DNA of 50,191 nucleotides from UBA1351 sp964563505 (GTDB taxonomy: Bacteria; Bacillota; Clostridia; Lachnospirales; Vallitaleaceae): assembly GCA_964563505.1 (NCBI GenBank), contig CAZLXW010000025.1:1-50191 (forward strand). Reading direction: 5' to 3'. Positions 24,845 through 33,494 of this stretch are shown one piece after another (the stretch's first letter is position 1; each line of letters starts with the position of its first letter). The translations under genes were made by a program, and so were the position numbers. The notes beneath the pieces are model-generated. The model was not told the origin of the DNA, did not search any database, and was given only the letters and a program-made list of their open reading frames with translations.

Positions 24845-24934
24845 GAAATAAATTATTTTTTTATATGGTATATGAGGTTTTTTATGGTATATTTAAGTAG
24901 GATGAGTTATGAAAATTAAAAGGATGTGGATGAG

Positions 24935-26149
24935 ATGTATGTAGCTAGACAACCTATTTTTACAAGCAATATGAAGGTTTATGGATATGAACTTTTGTGT
25001 CGCACCAATAGAAAAAGTCATATGTATACTGGCTCCAATTCAAATAGAGCTACTGCTACAGTAATGAATGAATTATTTGAACTAGGCTTAGATAAACTGG
25101 TGGGAAGTAAAAAAGCCTTTGTAAATTTTGATTATGAATTTATTATGTCCGACCTCATTGAGTTAATCCATCCGGATGAACTTGTCATTGAAGTTTTAGA
25201 AGGCATAAAAATTGATGAATTTTTACTTGATAAAATTATGAATTTGAAAGAAAAGCAATATAAAATAGCCCTCGACGATTTTGCCGAGGACTACGCAAGC
25301 TATCCTATACTACCTTTTGCAGATATTATTAAATATGATGTTCTTTTGACACCTTTAGATACACTTGAGTTTGAAGTTAAAGAAGCACTTAAGCAGAAAA
25401 AAATCTTACTCGCGGAAAAAATAGAAACAAAAGACATCTTTCTCCAGGCAAAGCGAATGGGATTCCATCTATTCCAAGGCTATTTTTTTAGTCGACCTAG
25501 TTTCGTTAGCGGTGTTAAGACCCTAAAATCCAATAATGCTATTTATCAGCAAATTCTCTTGGAATTGCATTCCGAAGAGCCTTCTTTTCATGTTTTGACA
25601 GACCTTATACGTTCCGATATTAATCTTGCATATCATATTGTTCGTTCAACACGTAAATTAGATATAACAAATGCTACAATCCATAAATGCCTTGTTCGGC
25701 TAGGTCTCAATGAACTAGAACGATGGATCCATGTTCTTATACTACAAGAGTTAGCCAGCAATAAGCCGGATGAGCTCATTCGCATTGCCTTAGTCCGTTC
25801 AAAATTCGGAGAATTAATTGCCGCAAACAGCTCTTTATCTCATCGAAAATATGAAATCTCTCTCATGTGTTTATTTAGCGTATTAGATGCCATGCTTGAT
25901 ACAACAATGGAACTTGCCCTATCGGATATTTCCATTAGTTTGGATGCAAAAAACCTGCTCATTCATCATCGTGGTGTCTTTCGACCTATATACGACATAC
26001 TCACTTGCTATGAACAGGGGGATATAGAACCCATGCATGCTACCTCTGAACAGATTCATCTCGACCCCAAAAAATTATTTACCTACTATTTAGAATCGAT
26101 TGAATGGTCCGAAAAAATCATGTTCATGTTTTATACTAGTTCAAATTAA
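24935..26149 (+). CDS. EAL-HDOD (YuxH-type) signalling protein
   Basis: 404 aa from ATG 24935; a GTG at 24926 is also in frame but lies against the AAAAGGAT ribosome binding site. Residues about 1-200 are a divergent EAL domain beginning MYVARQPIF...YGYELLCR, as in the YuxH family, with FVNFDYEF, LDDFAED (in place of DDFG), AEKIET and FQGYFFSRP. Residues about 205-400 are a degraded HDOD domain without a clear metal-binding HD pair. Related proteins bind c-di-GMP or act as regulatory scaffolds; hydrolase activity is uncertain. Divergent from the sulfate operon and convergent with the YcgQ-like gene. Confidence 0.85.
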   Translation: MYVARQPIFTSNMKVYGYELLCRTNRKSHMYTGSNSNRATATVMNELFELGLDKLVGSKKAFVNFDYEFIMSDLIELIHPDELVIEVLEGIKIDEFLLDKIMNLKEKQYKIALDDFAEDYASYPILPFADIIKYDVLLTPLDTLEFEVKEALKQKKILLAEKIETKDIFLQAKRMGFHLFQGYFFSRPSFVSGVKTLKSNNAIYQQILLELHSEEPSFHVLTDLIRSDINLAYHIVRSTRKLDITNATIHKCLVRLGLNELERWIHVLILQELASNKPDELIRIALVRSKFGELIAANSSLSHRKYEISLMCLFSVLDAMLDTTMELALSDISISLDAKNLLIHHRGVFRPIYDILTCYEQGDIEPMHATSEQIHLDPKKLFTYYLESIEWSEKIMFMFYTSSN

Positions 26150-26172
26150 TCGTTCATTTTTGGATTTATATA

Positions 26173-26952
26173 TCAATTCATATAAACATACGGTTGACTA
26201 TATGGTATTATTTCTCTAATTATTCCTTCTTTAATTATATAAGTTTCTTGATACCCCTCTAAGTGCTCAAAGTAGACATCTTCAAACCCTACAATACCTT
26301 CCACTTGCACCCATGTATCCTTTTGATAGCTTAATGCTTCTTCTGTTTGGACAAAAAAACCGACAAGCATTGAATCTGCAACACAACAATTAACTAGTAG
26401 TCTAGCTACAACAAGGTTATTATCTTCAAACCCTTCTTCTTTGTAAACAAATCCATTCACGACGATACGTTCTCCCACATAAGCATGGGGGTTTTCAGAT
26501 ACTCTTTCAATCCAAGCTATAAAGTTATCCTCGGATTCAGATAACATATAATTTAGTTCTTGGGTACTCAAGCCTTCTTTGGGCTTATTGTCTATGACCT
26601 CAAACTCCATTACAGGAATTTCTGATTTTATCTCACTTTTTACTGTAGAAATCATTTTGTTTTCAATGACTTGAGCAGATAGATTTGAAGGATTCAACAT
26701 AATTAATAAGATCATAAAGAAAAATGGCATATAAGGCCATAGTGAATGACAATTTGTCATATCCAACGTCTTTCTTGAAGTATATATTGTATACCAACTA
26801 TAAATTGCAAGTATCAGCAATCCAACAACTAAAAAAATAACATATCCAAACATCTTAGGATGGAGAAAATTTTTCAGCTTGTCCTGTAGAATAAGTAAAG
26901 CCAACATTATGGTTAAAACAGTATAAATCATTGCATTTAATATTTCTTTCAT
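26173..26952 (-). CDS. YcgQ-type (DUF1980/TIGR03943) permease-associated protein
   Basis: 259 aa. N-terminal membrane helices at about 6-22, 34-54 and 72-87, then an extracytoplasmic domain of about 150 residues with RIVVNGFVYKEEGFED and the family's LVNCCVADSMLVGFFV (two adjacent Cys followed by Ala-Asp). These proteins accompany DUF318/Permease_2 permeases and are thought to form a two-part transporter, possibly for metals. Starts 10 bp after the permease stop, so the two are translationally linked. Substrate unknown. Confidence 0.83.
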   Translation of the reverse strand: MKEILNAMIYTVLTIMLALLILQDKLKNFLHPKMFGYVIFLVVGLLILAIYSWYTIYTSRKTLDMTNCHSLWPYMPFFFMILLIMLNPSNLSAQVIENKMISTVKSEIKSEIPVMEFEVIDNKPKEGLSTQELNYMLSESEDNFIAWIERVSENPHAYVGERIVVNGFVYKEEGFEDNNLVVARLLVNCCVADSMLVGFFVQTEEALSYQKDTWVQVEGIVGFEDVYFEHLEGYQETYIIKEGIIREIIPYSQPYVYMN

Positions 26953-26962
26953 CGATAATCTC

Positions 26963-27871
26963 CTAACTTATCAGCAAATTAAATATGAGCCCAAGTAATA
27001 GTGAAAAGGCTCCGATATACAAGGTTAGACGTATAACAAACGTTTTTTTGAACCCTTCTAAAAGCATTAATGTGTTTTTAATATCAATCATAGGACCTGA
27101 AATCAAAAAAGCCATGATTGCTGCATCCGGAAACAAATTTCTGAACGTTGCTGCAATAAACGCATCTGCTTCCGAGCATAAAGACAATACATATGCCAAT
27201 ATAATCATAAAAACACTTGATAGTATTATGTTATTGCCCACACCTAGAATCCATTGTCGTGATACAAACGTTTGCATAATAGCAGCTATAGTCGCTCCCA
27301 ATATTAAGTACTTACTAACCTCGATGAATTCAGAACTCATATGCGATAAAATATGATGAACTCTCCTAGCAAATGTTGGTGTATGATGGTCAGGGATATG
27401 ATTATGGTCATGTCCGCAAGAACAGGATAACTCAGATGTTTCCTTTAGTACCTGTTCGGTTCCCGAGACTTTCCCCATTAAAATTCCAATTATAACTGCA
27501 CCAATAAATCCTAGGCCACCTCGCCCAAGAACGTAGGCCCAATCACCGGAAAATGCATAATAGGTTGAGAGCAAGACAACCGGATTAACAATCGGTGTGG
27601 CTAAAAGGAATGTAATTGCAACACCAATGGGAACCCCTTTTTTCACTAATCTTCGCATAATTGGAACAATGGCACACTCACAAATCGGCATGATAATTCC
27701 TATTAATCCTGCCAAAAGATAATAGTACCATTTTTTTTGACTAAACCATTGTGTAATTTTTTCCGGAGATATGAAAATCTCAATTAATGACGATAAGAAG
27801 GTCCCTAGAAAGACAAAGGGCATCGCTTCAAGAATAATGCTTAACATATGTATTGCAAAACTTTCAAACAT
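26963..27871 (-). CDS. YcgR-type permease (DUF318/Permease_2)
   Basis: 302 aa, about eight membrane helices. Family features: PFVFLGTFLSSLIE, PICECAIVPIMRRL with a conserved Cys in helix 2-3, GVAITFLLATPIVNPVVLLSTYYAF, and LSLCSEADAFIAATF with another Cys. A cytoplasmic loop at about 148-172 is rich in Cys and His (SCSCGHDHNHIPDHH), which suggests metal binding. Related proteins include ArsP (methylarsenite efflux) and zinc-linked YcgR; the substrate cannot be settled here. It has a dedicated promoter with an operator palindrome. Confidence 0.86.
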   Translation of the reverse strand: MFESFAIHMLSIILEAMPFVFLGTFLSSLIEIFISPEKITQWFSQKKWYYYLLAGLIGIIMPICECAIVPIMRRLVKKGVPIGVAITFLLATPIVNPVVLLSTYYAFSGDWAYVLGRGGLGFIGAVIIGILMGKVSGTEQVLKETSELSCSCGHDHNHIPDHHTPTFARRVHHILSHMSSEFIEVSKYLILGATIAAIMQTFVSRQWILGVGNNIILSSVFMIILAYVLSLCSEADAFIAATFRNLFPDAAIMAFLISGPMIDIKNTLMLLEGFKKTFVIRLTLYIGAFSLLLGLIFNLLIS

Positions 27872-27894
27872 TTTAATCCTCCAAAAATAATAAA

Positions 27895-27952
27895 GCTATT
27901 CTAATTGCAAGTTATTTGCATTTAGAATAGCATAATTTGATTCGAAGGTCAA
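27895..27952 (-). promoter_or_regulatory. promoter and 37-bp operator palindrome of the permease pair
   Basis: Minus strand: TTGACC at 27947-27952 (overlapping the preceding stop), 17-bp spacer, TATTCT at 27924-27929. The palindrome 27895-27931 starts at the -10: GCTATTCTAA flanks on both sides and a TGCAA/TTGCA core, 16-bp arms with one mismatch. No T-run follows on the minus strand, so it is an operator more than a terminator. A metal-responsive Fur/Zur- or ArsR-family repressor is plausible; the family is inference. Confidence 0.62.
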
Positions 27953-30351
27953 TCTTCATTTTTTTTTAATAATTCTTCAATCTGATTTGTGGACATTGGC
28001 TTGCTAAAATAATATCCTTGAATCATATCACACCTTGTATTTAACAAGCTTTGATATTGAATTTTTGTTTCAACACCTTCTGCAACAACATTTAAGTTAA
28101 TCTCATGGGCAATGTCAATGATTTGTTTAACAAGCATTTCTGCTTTTTGATGTGTTCCCATATGATCAATAAAGGTTTTATCTATTTTTAGAGCTGTTAA
28201 GGGAATTGTTCTTAAGTAGTTAAATGCCGAGTATCCTGTCCCAAAATCATCAAGGGCAATTTGATATCCAATCTTACGCAGCTCCAATAATGTTTGTAAT
28301 GTTTCTGACATATTTCCAATTAAAATACTCTCCGTAATTTCAAGTTCCACATAGTTAGGAGGTACATGATAGGCAGCTGCAATCGCCTTGGCATGCTCAG
28401 CAAATCCCTCTTGCTTTAATTGCATTCCTGAAACGTTAACACCCACATGTCCTACCGAGTATCCTTTTTTCATCCAGTAGTCGATTTTAGCGAAAACAAA
28501 TTCTAATGCCCATTCTCCTAGCTCAATGATGAAGCCCGATTCCTCTGCAATCGGAATAAATTCAGCCGGAGAAATTCGTTCACCATTTTCCAAGGTTAAC
28601 CGCATTAAAGCTTCAAATCCCATGAGCTGACGGCTTTGAACATCATATTTCGGTTGAAAGTGCATATCTAATAGGCCATCTTTGATAGACCTTTTTAAGA
28701 TTTGTTCGATTTTCACTTTGCGCAACACCGTATCCATCATAACCTGAGAAAAAAATGCAACTTGAGCTTTTCCTGTCTGTTTTGCTATATCCATAGCAGT
28801 ATCTGCACTTTGAACAAGCTTTTCCGGAGTGTCCCCATTGTCAGGAAAAACACTTATTCCCATACTCACACTAATGCTGATTCTCTTATCTGTTAATTCA
28901 ATAGGTTCACTTAAAACTTTTTGAATGACATCGATTGTTTCTTGTATGTTTTTTAAGTTCTCTTCATCGACGATAATTACTGCAAACTCATCTCCTGATA
29001 ATCTATAAGTTAGCCACTCCAATTGAATCAAACGGTTGGTAACTTCAACAAGTACTTGATCTCCAGCTGCATGTCCCAATGTATCATTAATTCGTTTAAA
29101 CTGATCAATATCAATTAACACTATCGCTAATTCTTTTTCTTGTTTACGATGTGACTGTATTCGTTCTTCAAGTTCAATGAACATTGCCATCCTATTTGGT
29201 AATTCTGTCAACTGATCATTAAAGGCCAAGTGTCGAAGTTCATCTTCAATGAGAATTAATTCGCCGTTTTTTTCAGATATTTCTTCATACGCACCCACTA
29301 GTTCATCGAGCATTGAATTAAACTGACTTGCAAGTTGACCAAATTCATCTTTGCCTTCGTACTGTATACGTACATTGAGTTCCCCATTTGATGTGCTGTT
29401 CATCACATGTATCAATTCACTTAATGGACTTACGATCCTTCTCGCAAAAGCGTATCCCAAGATGGCAGTTATACTTAAGAGAAGAATACTCAAAACCAGA
29501 ATTACGATAAAGGCTTTTCTCGCCGACAACATGACCATGTCCATATCTTGCTCAATCACCAAGATCCATTCTGTTCCTTCAATTTGACCATGGGCTAAAA
29601 ACTTTTCTGCACCATTTGTCATAATTACCTGGGTCCCATTATATGTTATAGGCCTTAATTGGGTAAAATAATCATTAATCGATGGGTTTTTATGCTTGTT
29701 TCCAATTCGCTGCCTATCAGTATGAAAAATGACTTGTCCATCTTGATCAATTAAATAAGCCGTTCCAACTTCAGGCGCAACGAGTTGCACCATATTCGTT
29801 GATACATAATTCATATTAATAATATTTGCCATAACCCCAACAATGGTTTTCTCTTGATCCCTAATTGGGGTTGCGACAAAAAGGACACTCTCACCTTCAA
29901 TACGGTCTTGTAATAAGCTACTAAAAACTGTCTCTCCTAACATGGCTGTTTGAAAATACTCTCGATCCCACAAGTCGAGACCAATACTATCCGGATTACT
30001 GCTTGCCACAACTTTACCAGAAGATCCTATAATAAATATATCTCTCAGTTCCTCATTATTCATTCTTTCTTGTTCAAAGAATTGATTCAATTTTATTTTA
30101 TCATTTTGGCCATCTAGCTCTGTCCATTGGTTCACTTCCTGCGAAGTTGCAAGATATTGCGCTTCTAACTGACGCATTTCAAAAAATGAAGTCAAATATT
30201 CAGATTCTAAATCAAGTACTTGTTGAATTTTTTCTTTATTTGCCTGAACCATCTGCCCTGATACATAAGGGTAGTATATTGCAACGAATAGAAATATTGG
30301 AATTGCTACTAATAAGACAATAAATAAGGGCAATTTTCTTTTAATCGGCAT
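27949..30351 (-). CDS. membrane c-di-GMP protein: Cache sensor, HAMP, GGDEF, EAL
   Basis: 800 aa from ATG 30351; the frame opens at a GTG 5 codons earlier, but GAAGGGGGAT then acts as ribosome binding site. Membrane helix about 8-28, extracellular dCACHE-like sensor about 35-275 (ATPIRDQEKTIVGVMANII), second helix about 280-303, HAMP about 303-355, GGDEF about 375-535 with SGDEF, EAL about 545-795 with GFEALMRL, ITESI, DDFGTGYSAFNYL and VAEGVET. EAL catalytic residues look complete, so it is probably a phosphodiesterase; SGDEF may still be active as cyclase, with no clear inhibitory RxxD site. Downstream of the methyltransferase gene by about 30 bp. Confidence 0.93.
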   Translation of the reverse strand: MPIKRKLPLFIVLLVAIPIFLFVAIYYPYVSGQMVQANKEKIQQVLDLESEYLTSFFEMRQLEAQYLATSQEVNQWTELDGQNDKIKLNQFFEQERMNNEELRDIFIIGSSGKVVASSNPDSIGLDLWDREYFQTAMLGETVFSSLLQDRIEGESVLFVATPIRDQEKTIVGVMANIINMNYVSTNMVQLVAPEVGTAYLIDQDGQVIFHTDRQRIGNKHKNPSINDYFTQLRPITYNGTQVIMTNGAEKFLAHGQIEGTEWILVIEQDMDMVMLSARKAFIVILVLSILLLSITAILGYAFARRIVSPLSELIHVMNSTSNGELNVRIQYEGKDEFGQLASQFNSMLDELVGAYEEISEKNGELILIEDELRHLAFNDQLTELPNRMAMFIELEERIQSHRKQEKELAIVLIDIDQFKRINDTLGHAAGDQVLVEVTNRLIQLEWLTYRLSGDEFAVIIVDEENLKNIQETIDVIQKVLSEPIELTDKRISISVSMGISVFPDNGDTPEKLVQSADTAMDIAKQTGKAQVAFFSQVMMDTVLRKVKIEQILKRSIKDGLLDMHFQPKYDVQSRQLMGFEALMRLTLENGERISPAEFIPIAEESGFIIELGEWALEFVFAKIDYWMKKGYSVGHVGVNVSGMQLKQEGFAEHAKAIAAAYHVPPNYVELEITESILIGNMSETLQTLLELRKIGYQIALDDFGTGYSAFNYLRTIPLTALKIDKTFIDHMGTHQKAEMLVKQIIDIAHEINLNVVAEGVETKIQYQSLLNTRCDMIQGYYFSKPMSTNQIEELLKKNED

Positions 30352-30380
30352 CTTATCCCCCTTCACAATAAATACATTTC

Positions 30381-31097
30381 TTACTTTTTAACGAGTATAA
30401 CACAAGGAACTGATTTTTGAGCATCAAAGGGTTGCTTCATAAAACCGCCATACGTTTTAATCATCTGAAATCCAACCTCAGCTAATGCTTCAGCGAGCTC
30501 TTCGTGTCGAATCGGTAGTAGTTTAACTGTATTTTCTCGTGTGTGATCTTTTACGTGTAAAATAGTATGAAATGCAATCTTATGTTCGTCTTGCAAATAG
30601 GAATAATTTCTTACAAAAGACAATTTTGCATCCGTATTATTAATCGTCGGCAAATAATGAATGTGTTGATCTAAAATTCGGTTATAATTGATAACTTGAA
30701 ACAGGAAGTGCCCATCCGCTTTTAATGCTCTGTAACAACTTAAAAAGAAGGCTTTTACTTCAGCTAGTGTATCAAGATGGACGATTGAATTCCCGAAACA
30801 GTAAATCAAATCAAAGGTTTTGTTAAGTGAATCTATATCTAACATATTCATTACCCTTGCATCAATACCTGTGTTTTTATCTTTTAATTCTTGAATCATT
30901 TGCACATCTAAATCAATAGCTGTAAGCTGATGACCTAAGCTTGCTAACTTTATAGCATAACCGCCTGTCGCACATGCAACATCTAAAATGCTCGATGGGA
31001 CTGATGACAATTGTTCAAGAATAAGATTTAATTTTTCTTCTTGTACCGGAAAAATATCATTATAATATAAAGCGATTTCATCATAAAATTTTGACAT
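30381..31097 (-). CDS. class I SAM-dependent methyltransferase
   Basis: 238 aa from ATG 31097 (AGAGGTTGATT upstream). Rossmann methyltransferase: motif I SILDVACATGGYAIKLAS (about 39-55), TAIDLDVQMIQEL after it, FDLIYCFGNSIVHL as motif II/IV. Substrate unknown; small molecule is more likely than RNA or DNA from the compact size. It lies between ribH and the GGDEF-EAL gene and appears co-transcribed with the latter. The upstream gap carries a 15-bp palindrome TTCAATT-t-AATTGAA at 31109-31123. Confidence 0.85.
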   Translation of the reverse strand: MSKFYDEIALYYNDIFPVQEEKLNLILEQLSSVPSSILDVACATGGYAIKLASLGHQLTAIDLDVQMIQELKDKNTGIDARVMNMLDIDSLNKTFDLIYCFGNSIVHLDTLAEVKAFFLSCYRALKADGHFLFQVINYNRILDQHIHYLPTINNTDAKLSFVRNYSYLQDEHKIAFHTILHVKDHTRENTVKLLPIRHEELAEALAEVGFQMIKTYGGFMKQPFDAQKSVPCVILVKK

Positions 31098-31108
31098 AAT
31101 CAACCTCT

Positions 31109-31123
31109 TTCAATTTAATTGAA
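31109..31123. promoter_or_regulatory. palindrome upstream of the methyltransferase gene
   Basis: TTCAATT-t-AATTGAA, 7-bp perfect arms, directly before the ribosome binding site. A TATAAT-like hexamer lies about 10 bp upstream on the minus strand, though I see no good -35. It may be an operator; evidence is weak. Confidence 0.3.
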
Positions 31124-31163
31124 CTGTTCATACTAATTATATCATATTTTATAATAAAATGAC

Positions 31164-31625
31164 CTATATTTCTGATAGTAAATTCACCATTTCAATGGCT
31201 GTTGTAGCAGCATCATATCCTTTGTTCCCAGATTTTGTTCCTGCACGTTCAATAGCTTGATCAATCGAATCTGTTGTAAGAACACCAAAAATAACCGGAA
31301 TCTCTGTCTCTAATGATACATGTGCGATTCCTTTACTCACTTCATTCGACACAAAATCAAAATGAGGTGTTGCTCCTTTTATCACTGCGCCTAGGCAGAT
31401 GACACTATCGTATTTTTGACTTTTTGCCATTTTTTTTGCCACCAAGGGAATTTCATAAGCTCCGGGGACCCAAACAATCTCGATTTCTTCGTCTGTAACG
31501 CCATGACGTTTTAGCCCATCCAAAGCTCCTGACAAGAGTTTACCCCCAATAAATTCATTGAACCTCCCTACAATAATTCCATACTTCTTTCCTTGAGATA
31601 TTAGATTTCCTTCATAGACTTTCAT
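31164..31625 (-). CDS. ribH: 6,7-dimethyl-8-ribityllumazine synthase
   Basis: 153 aa, the family's usual length. Condenses 5-amino-6-ribitylaminouracil with dihydroxybutanone phosphate, the last-but-one step of riboflavin synthesis. GIIVGRFNEF at 14-23, VWVPGAYEIPLVAKK, CLGAVIKGATPHFDFV (active-site region with His) and FGVLTTDSIDQA are diagnostic. The ATG follows the ribBA stop directly (TAAATG). Last gene of the rib operon. Confidence 0.97.
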   Translation of the reverse strand: MKVYEGNLISQGKKYGIIVGRFNEFIGGKLLSGALDGLKRHGVTDEEIEIVWVPGAYEIPLVAKKMAKSQKYDSVICLGAVIKGATPHFDFVSNEVSKGIAHVSLETEIPVIFGVLTTDSIDQAIERAGTKSGNKGYDAATTAIEMVNLLSEI

Positions 31626-32834
31626 TTACTTTTCCTCCTTGTAATTTAGGTAGTGACCCATTTTTTCTTGTTTGGTTTTTAAATAAAATGCATTGTTTTC
31701 ATTATGATTCATTTGAATCGGGACACGTTCAACAACTTCTAATCCATATCCGGATAAGCCTGTCATCTTTTTGGGATTATTGGTTAATAAACGCATTTTT
31801 TGAACGCCTAAGTCGACGAGTATTTGGGCCCCGATGCCATAATCTCTTAAATCATCTGGGAATCCAAGGGCTACATTTGCTTCAATAGTATCCATGCCTT
31901 GATCTTGCAATTCATAAGCTTTGATTTTATTGATTAAGCCAATGCCACGTCCTTCTTGACGCATATACAAAAGCACACCACGACCTTGCCCATTAATCAT
32001 CTTCATCGCTTCGCCATACTGTTCTCCACAATCACATCGTAGTGACCCAAAGGCATCACCTGTTAAGCATTCAGAATGTACTCTGACCAACACCGGTTCA
32101 TCCGTTGTTACATCGCCCTTAACAAGTGCAACGTGATGCTCTCCATTTAATTTGTTAATATAGCCAAACATCTTAAAGTCACCATACTTTGTCGGCATTT
32201 TCGCTTCAGCAACTTTTTCGACAAGGTTTTCTTGTTGATATCTATAGTGAATGAGGTCTGCAATAGTAATTAACTTTAGGTCATGTGTTTTGACAAATTT
32301 TTTAAGTTCCGTAACTCTAGCCATAGTTCCGTCGTCGTTCATTATTTCACAGATTACACCTGCCGGATAACGCCCAGCCAATTTCGGCAAGTCAATGGCA
32401 GCTTCTGTGTGTCCGGTCCGCTCAAGAACCCCTCCTTCTTTTGCTATTAAGGGGAAGATGTGTCCGGGACGAGTAAAGTCATCTCCTGTAACGGTCGGAT
32501 CAATTAATCTTTGGATTGTTAGCGCCCTCTCATGGGCTGAAATCCCTGTATGGGTTTCTTTGGAATCCACTGAAACCGTAAATGCTGTTTCTTTTGGATC
32601 TGTACTATGAACCACCATTTCACCAATCTTTAATTCATTTAACCGTTCTTTCATCATGGGAACACAAATCAGTCCACGTCCATATGTTGCCATAAAGTTG
32701 ATTGCTTCCGGTGTCACTGCATCTGCCGCCATTAGTAAATCGCCTTCGTTTTCACGATCTTCATCATCCACAACAACAATCATCTTACCTTGTTTAATGT
32801 CTTCAATTGCTTCTTCAATCGTATTAAATTCCAT
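31626..32834 (-). CDS. ribBA: bifunctional DHBP synthase / GTP cyclohydrolase II
   Basis: 402 aa. N-terminal half makes 3,4-dihydroxy-2-butanone 4-phosphate (VDDEDRENEGDLLMAAD, RPGHIFPL, GHTEAAIDL); C-terminal half opens GTP (HSECLTGDAFGSLRCDCG with zinc Cys, LYMRQEGRGIGL, NNPKK). Both active sites look complete. Start ATG 32834 has AAGGAGG 7 nt upstream. Third gene of the rib operon. Confidence 0.97.
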   Translation of the reverse strand: MEFNTIEEAIEDIKQGKMIVVVDDEDRENEGDLLMAADAVTPEAINFMATYGRGLICVPMMKERLNELKIGEMVVHSTDPKETAFTVSVDSKETHTGISAHERALTIQRLIDPTVTGDDFTRPGHIFPLIAKEGGVLERTGHTEAAIDLPKLAGRYPAGVICEIMNDDGTMARVTELKKFVKTHDLKLITIADLIHYRYQQENLVEKVAEAKMPTKYGDFKMFGYINKLNGEHHVALVKGDVTTDEPVLVRVHSECLTGDAFGSLRCDCGEQYGEAMKMINGQGRGVLLYMRQEGRGIGLINKIKAYELQDQGMDTIEANVALGFPDDLRDYGIGAQILVDLGVQKMRLLTNNPKKMTGLSGYGLEVVERVPIQMNHNENNAFYLKTKQEKMGHYLNYKEEK

Positions 32835-32846
32835 CAAAAAACCTCC

Positions 32847-33491
32847 TTATAAAAATCCATGTTCACCTAAAAATTCCATTGTCAGTTTACTTTCTTTGGG
32901 CTTTGACTCTTTCATCATTTTTTCTACATATTTGGCAATCATATCACATTCAATATTCACTTCATCATAGATCTTTTTTGACAACAAGGTGGTTTCTTCT
33001 CCTGTTAGCGGAATAATGGAAACACGAAATGTGTTCTGTGATGTACTTACCACGGTCAAACTTGTTCCATCAATAGCAACGGAACCTTTTTCAACAATAT
33101 ATTTCATTAAGCTTGGATCGACTTGAATACTCACCCATGTTGCATTGTCTTCCTTTTCAAGATCAATGATTTTACCTACGTCATCCACATGTCCAGATAC
33201 CATGTGACCTCCAAACCGATCCCCCACTCTAAGTGCGCGTTCTAGATTGACTTTGTAGCCATTACCTGCGTTTTTCAGGTTGCTCTTACGCATTGTCTCA
33301 GGCATCACGTCAACGGTAAATGATGTCTTCGCCACATGAATAACAGTTAAACAAACTCCGTTCGTGCTAATGCTATCTCCAATACGAACGTCTTCGAGGA
33401 CCTTAGAACCCTCTATTACAATCTGTCCACCTTTTGCACTCTGAATAACGGAACGAATCGTTCCAATCTCTTCGATCAGTCCTGTAAACAC
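32847..33491 (-). CDS. ribE: riboflavin synthase, alpha subunit
   Basis: 214 aa. Dismutates lumazine to riboflavin. Two repeated lumazine-binding domains: MFTGLIEEIGTI...SISTNGVCLTV...MPETMRKSNL and GHMVSGHVD...VAIDGTSLTVV...IPLTGEETTL. Starts 3 bp after the ribD stop. Named ribE in Bacillus-style nomenclature and ribC in E. coli. Confidence 0.97.
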   Translation of the reverse strand: MFTGLIEEIGTIRSVIQSAKGGQIVIEGSKVLEDVRIGDSISTNGVCLTVIHVAKTSFTVDVMPETMRKSNLKNAGNGYKVNLERALRVGDRFGGHMVSGHVDDVGKIIDLEKEDNATWVSIQVDPSLMKYIVEKGSVAIDGTSLTVVSTSQNTFRVSIIPLTGEETTLLSKKIYDEVNIECDMIAKYVEKMMKESKPKESKLTMEFLGEHGFL

Positions 33492-33494
33492 CGC

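Noticed and set aside
27895..27931. Palindrome as terminator of the GGDEF-EAL gene
   Set aside because: No T-run follows the minus-strand hairpin, and the -10 of the permease promoter is inside it; operator is the better reading.
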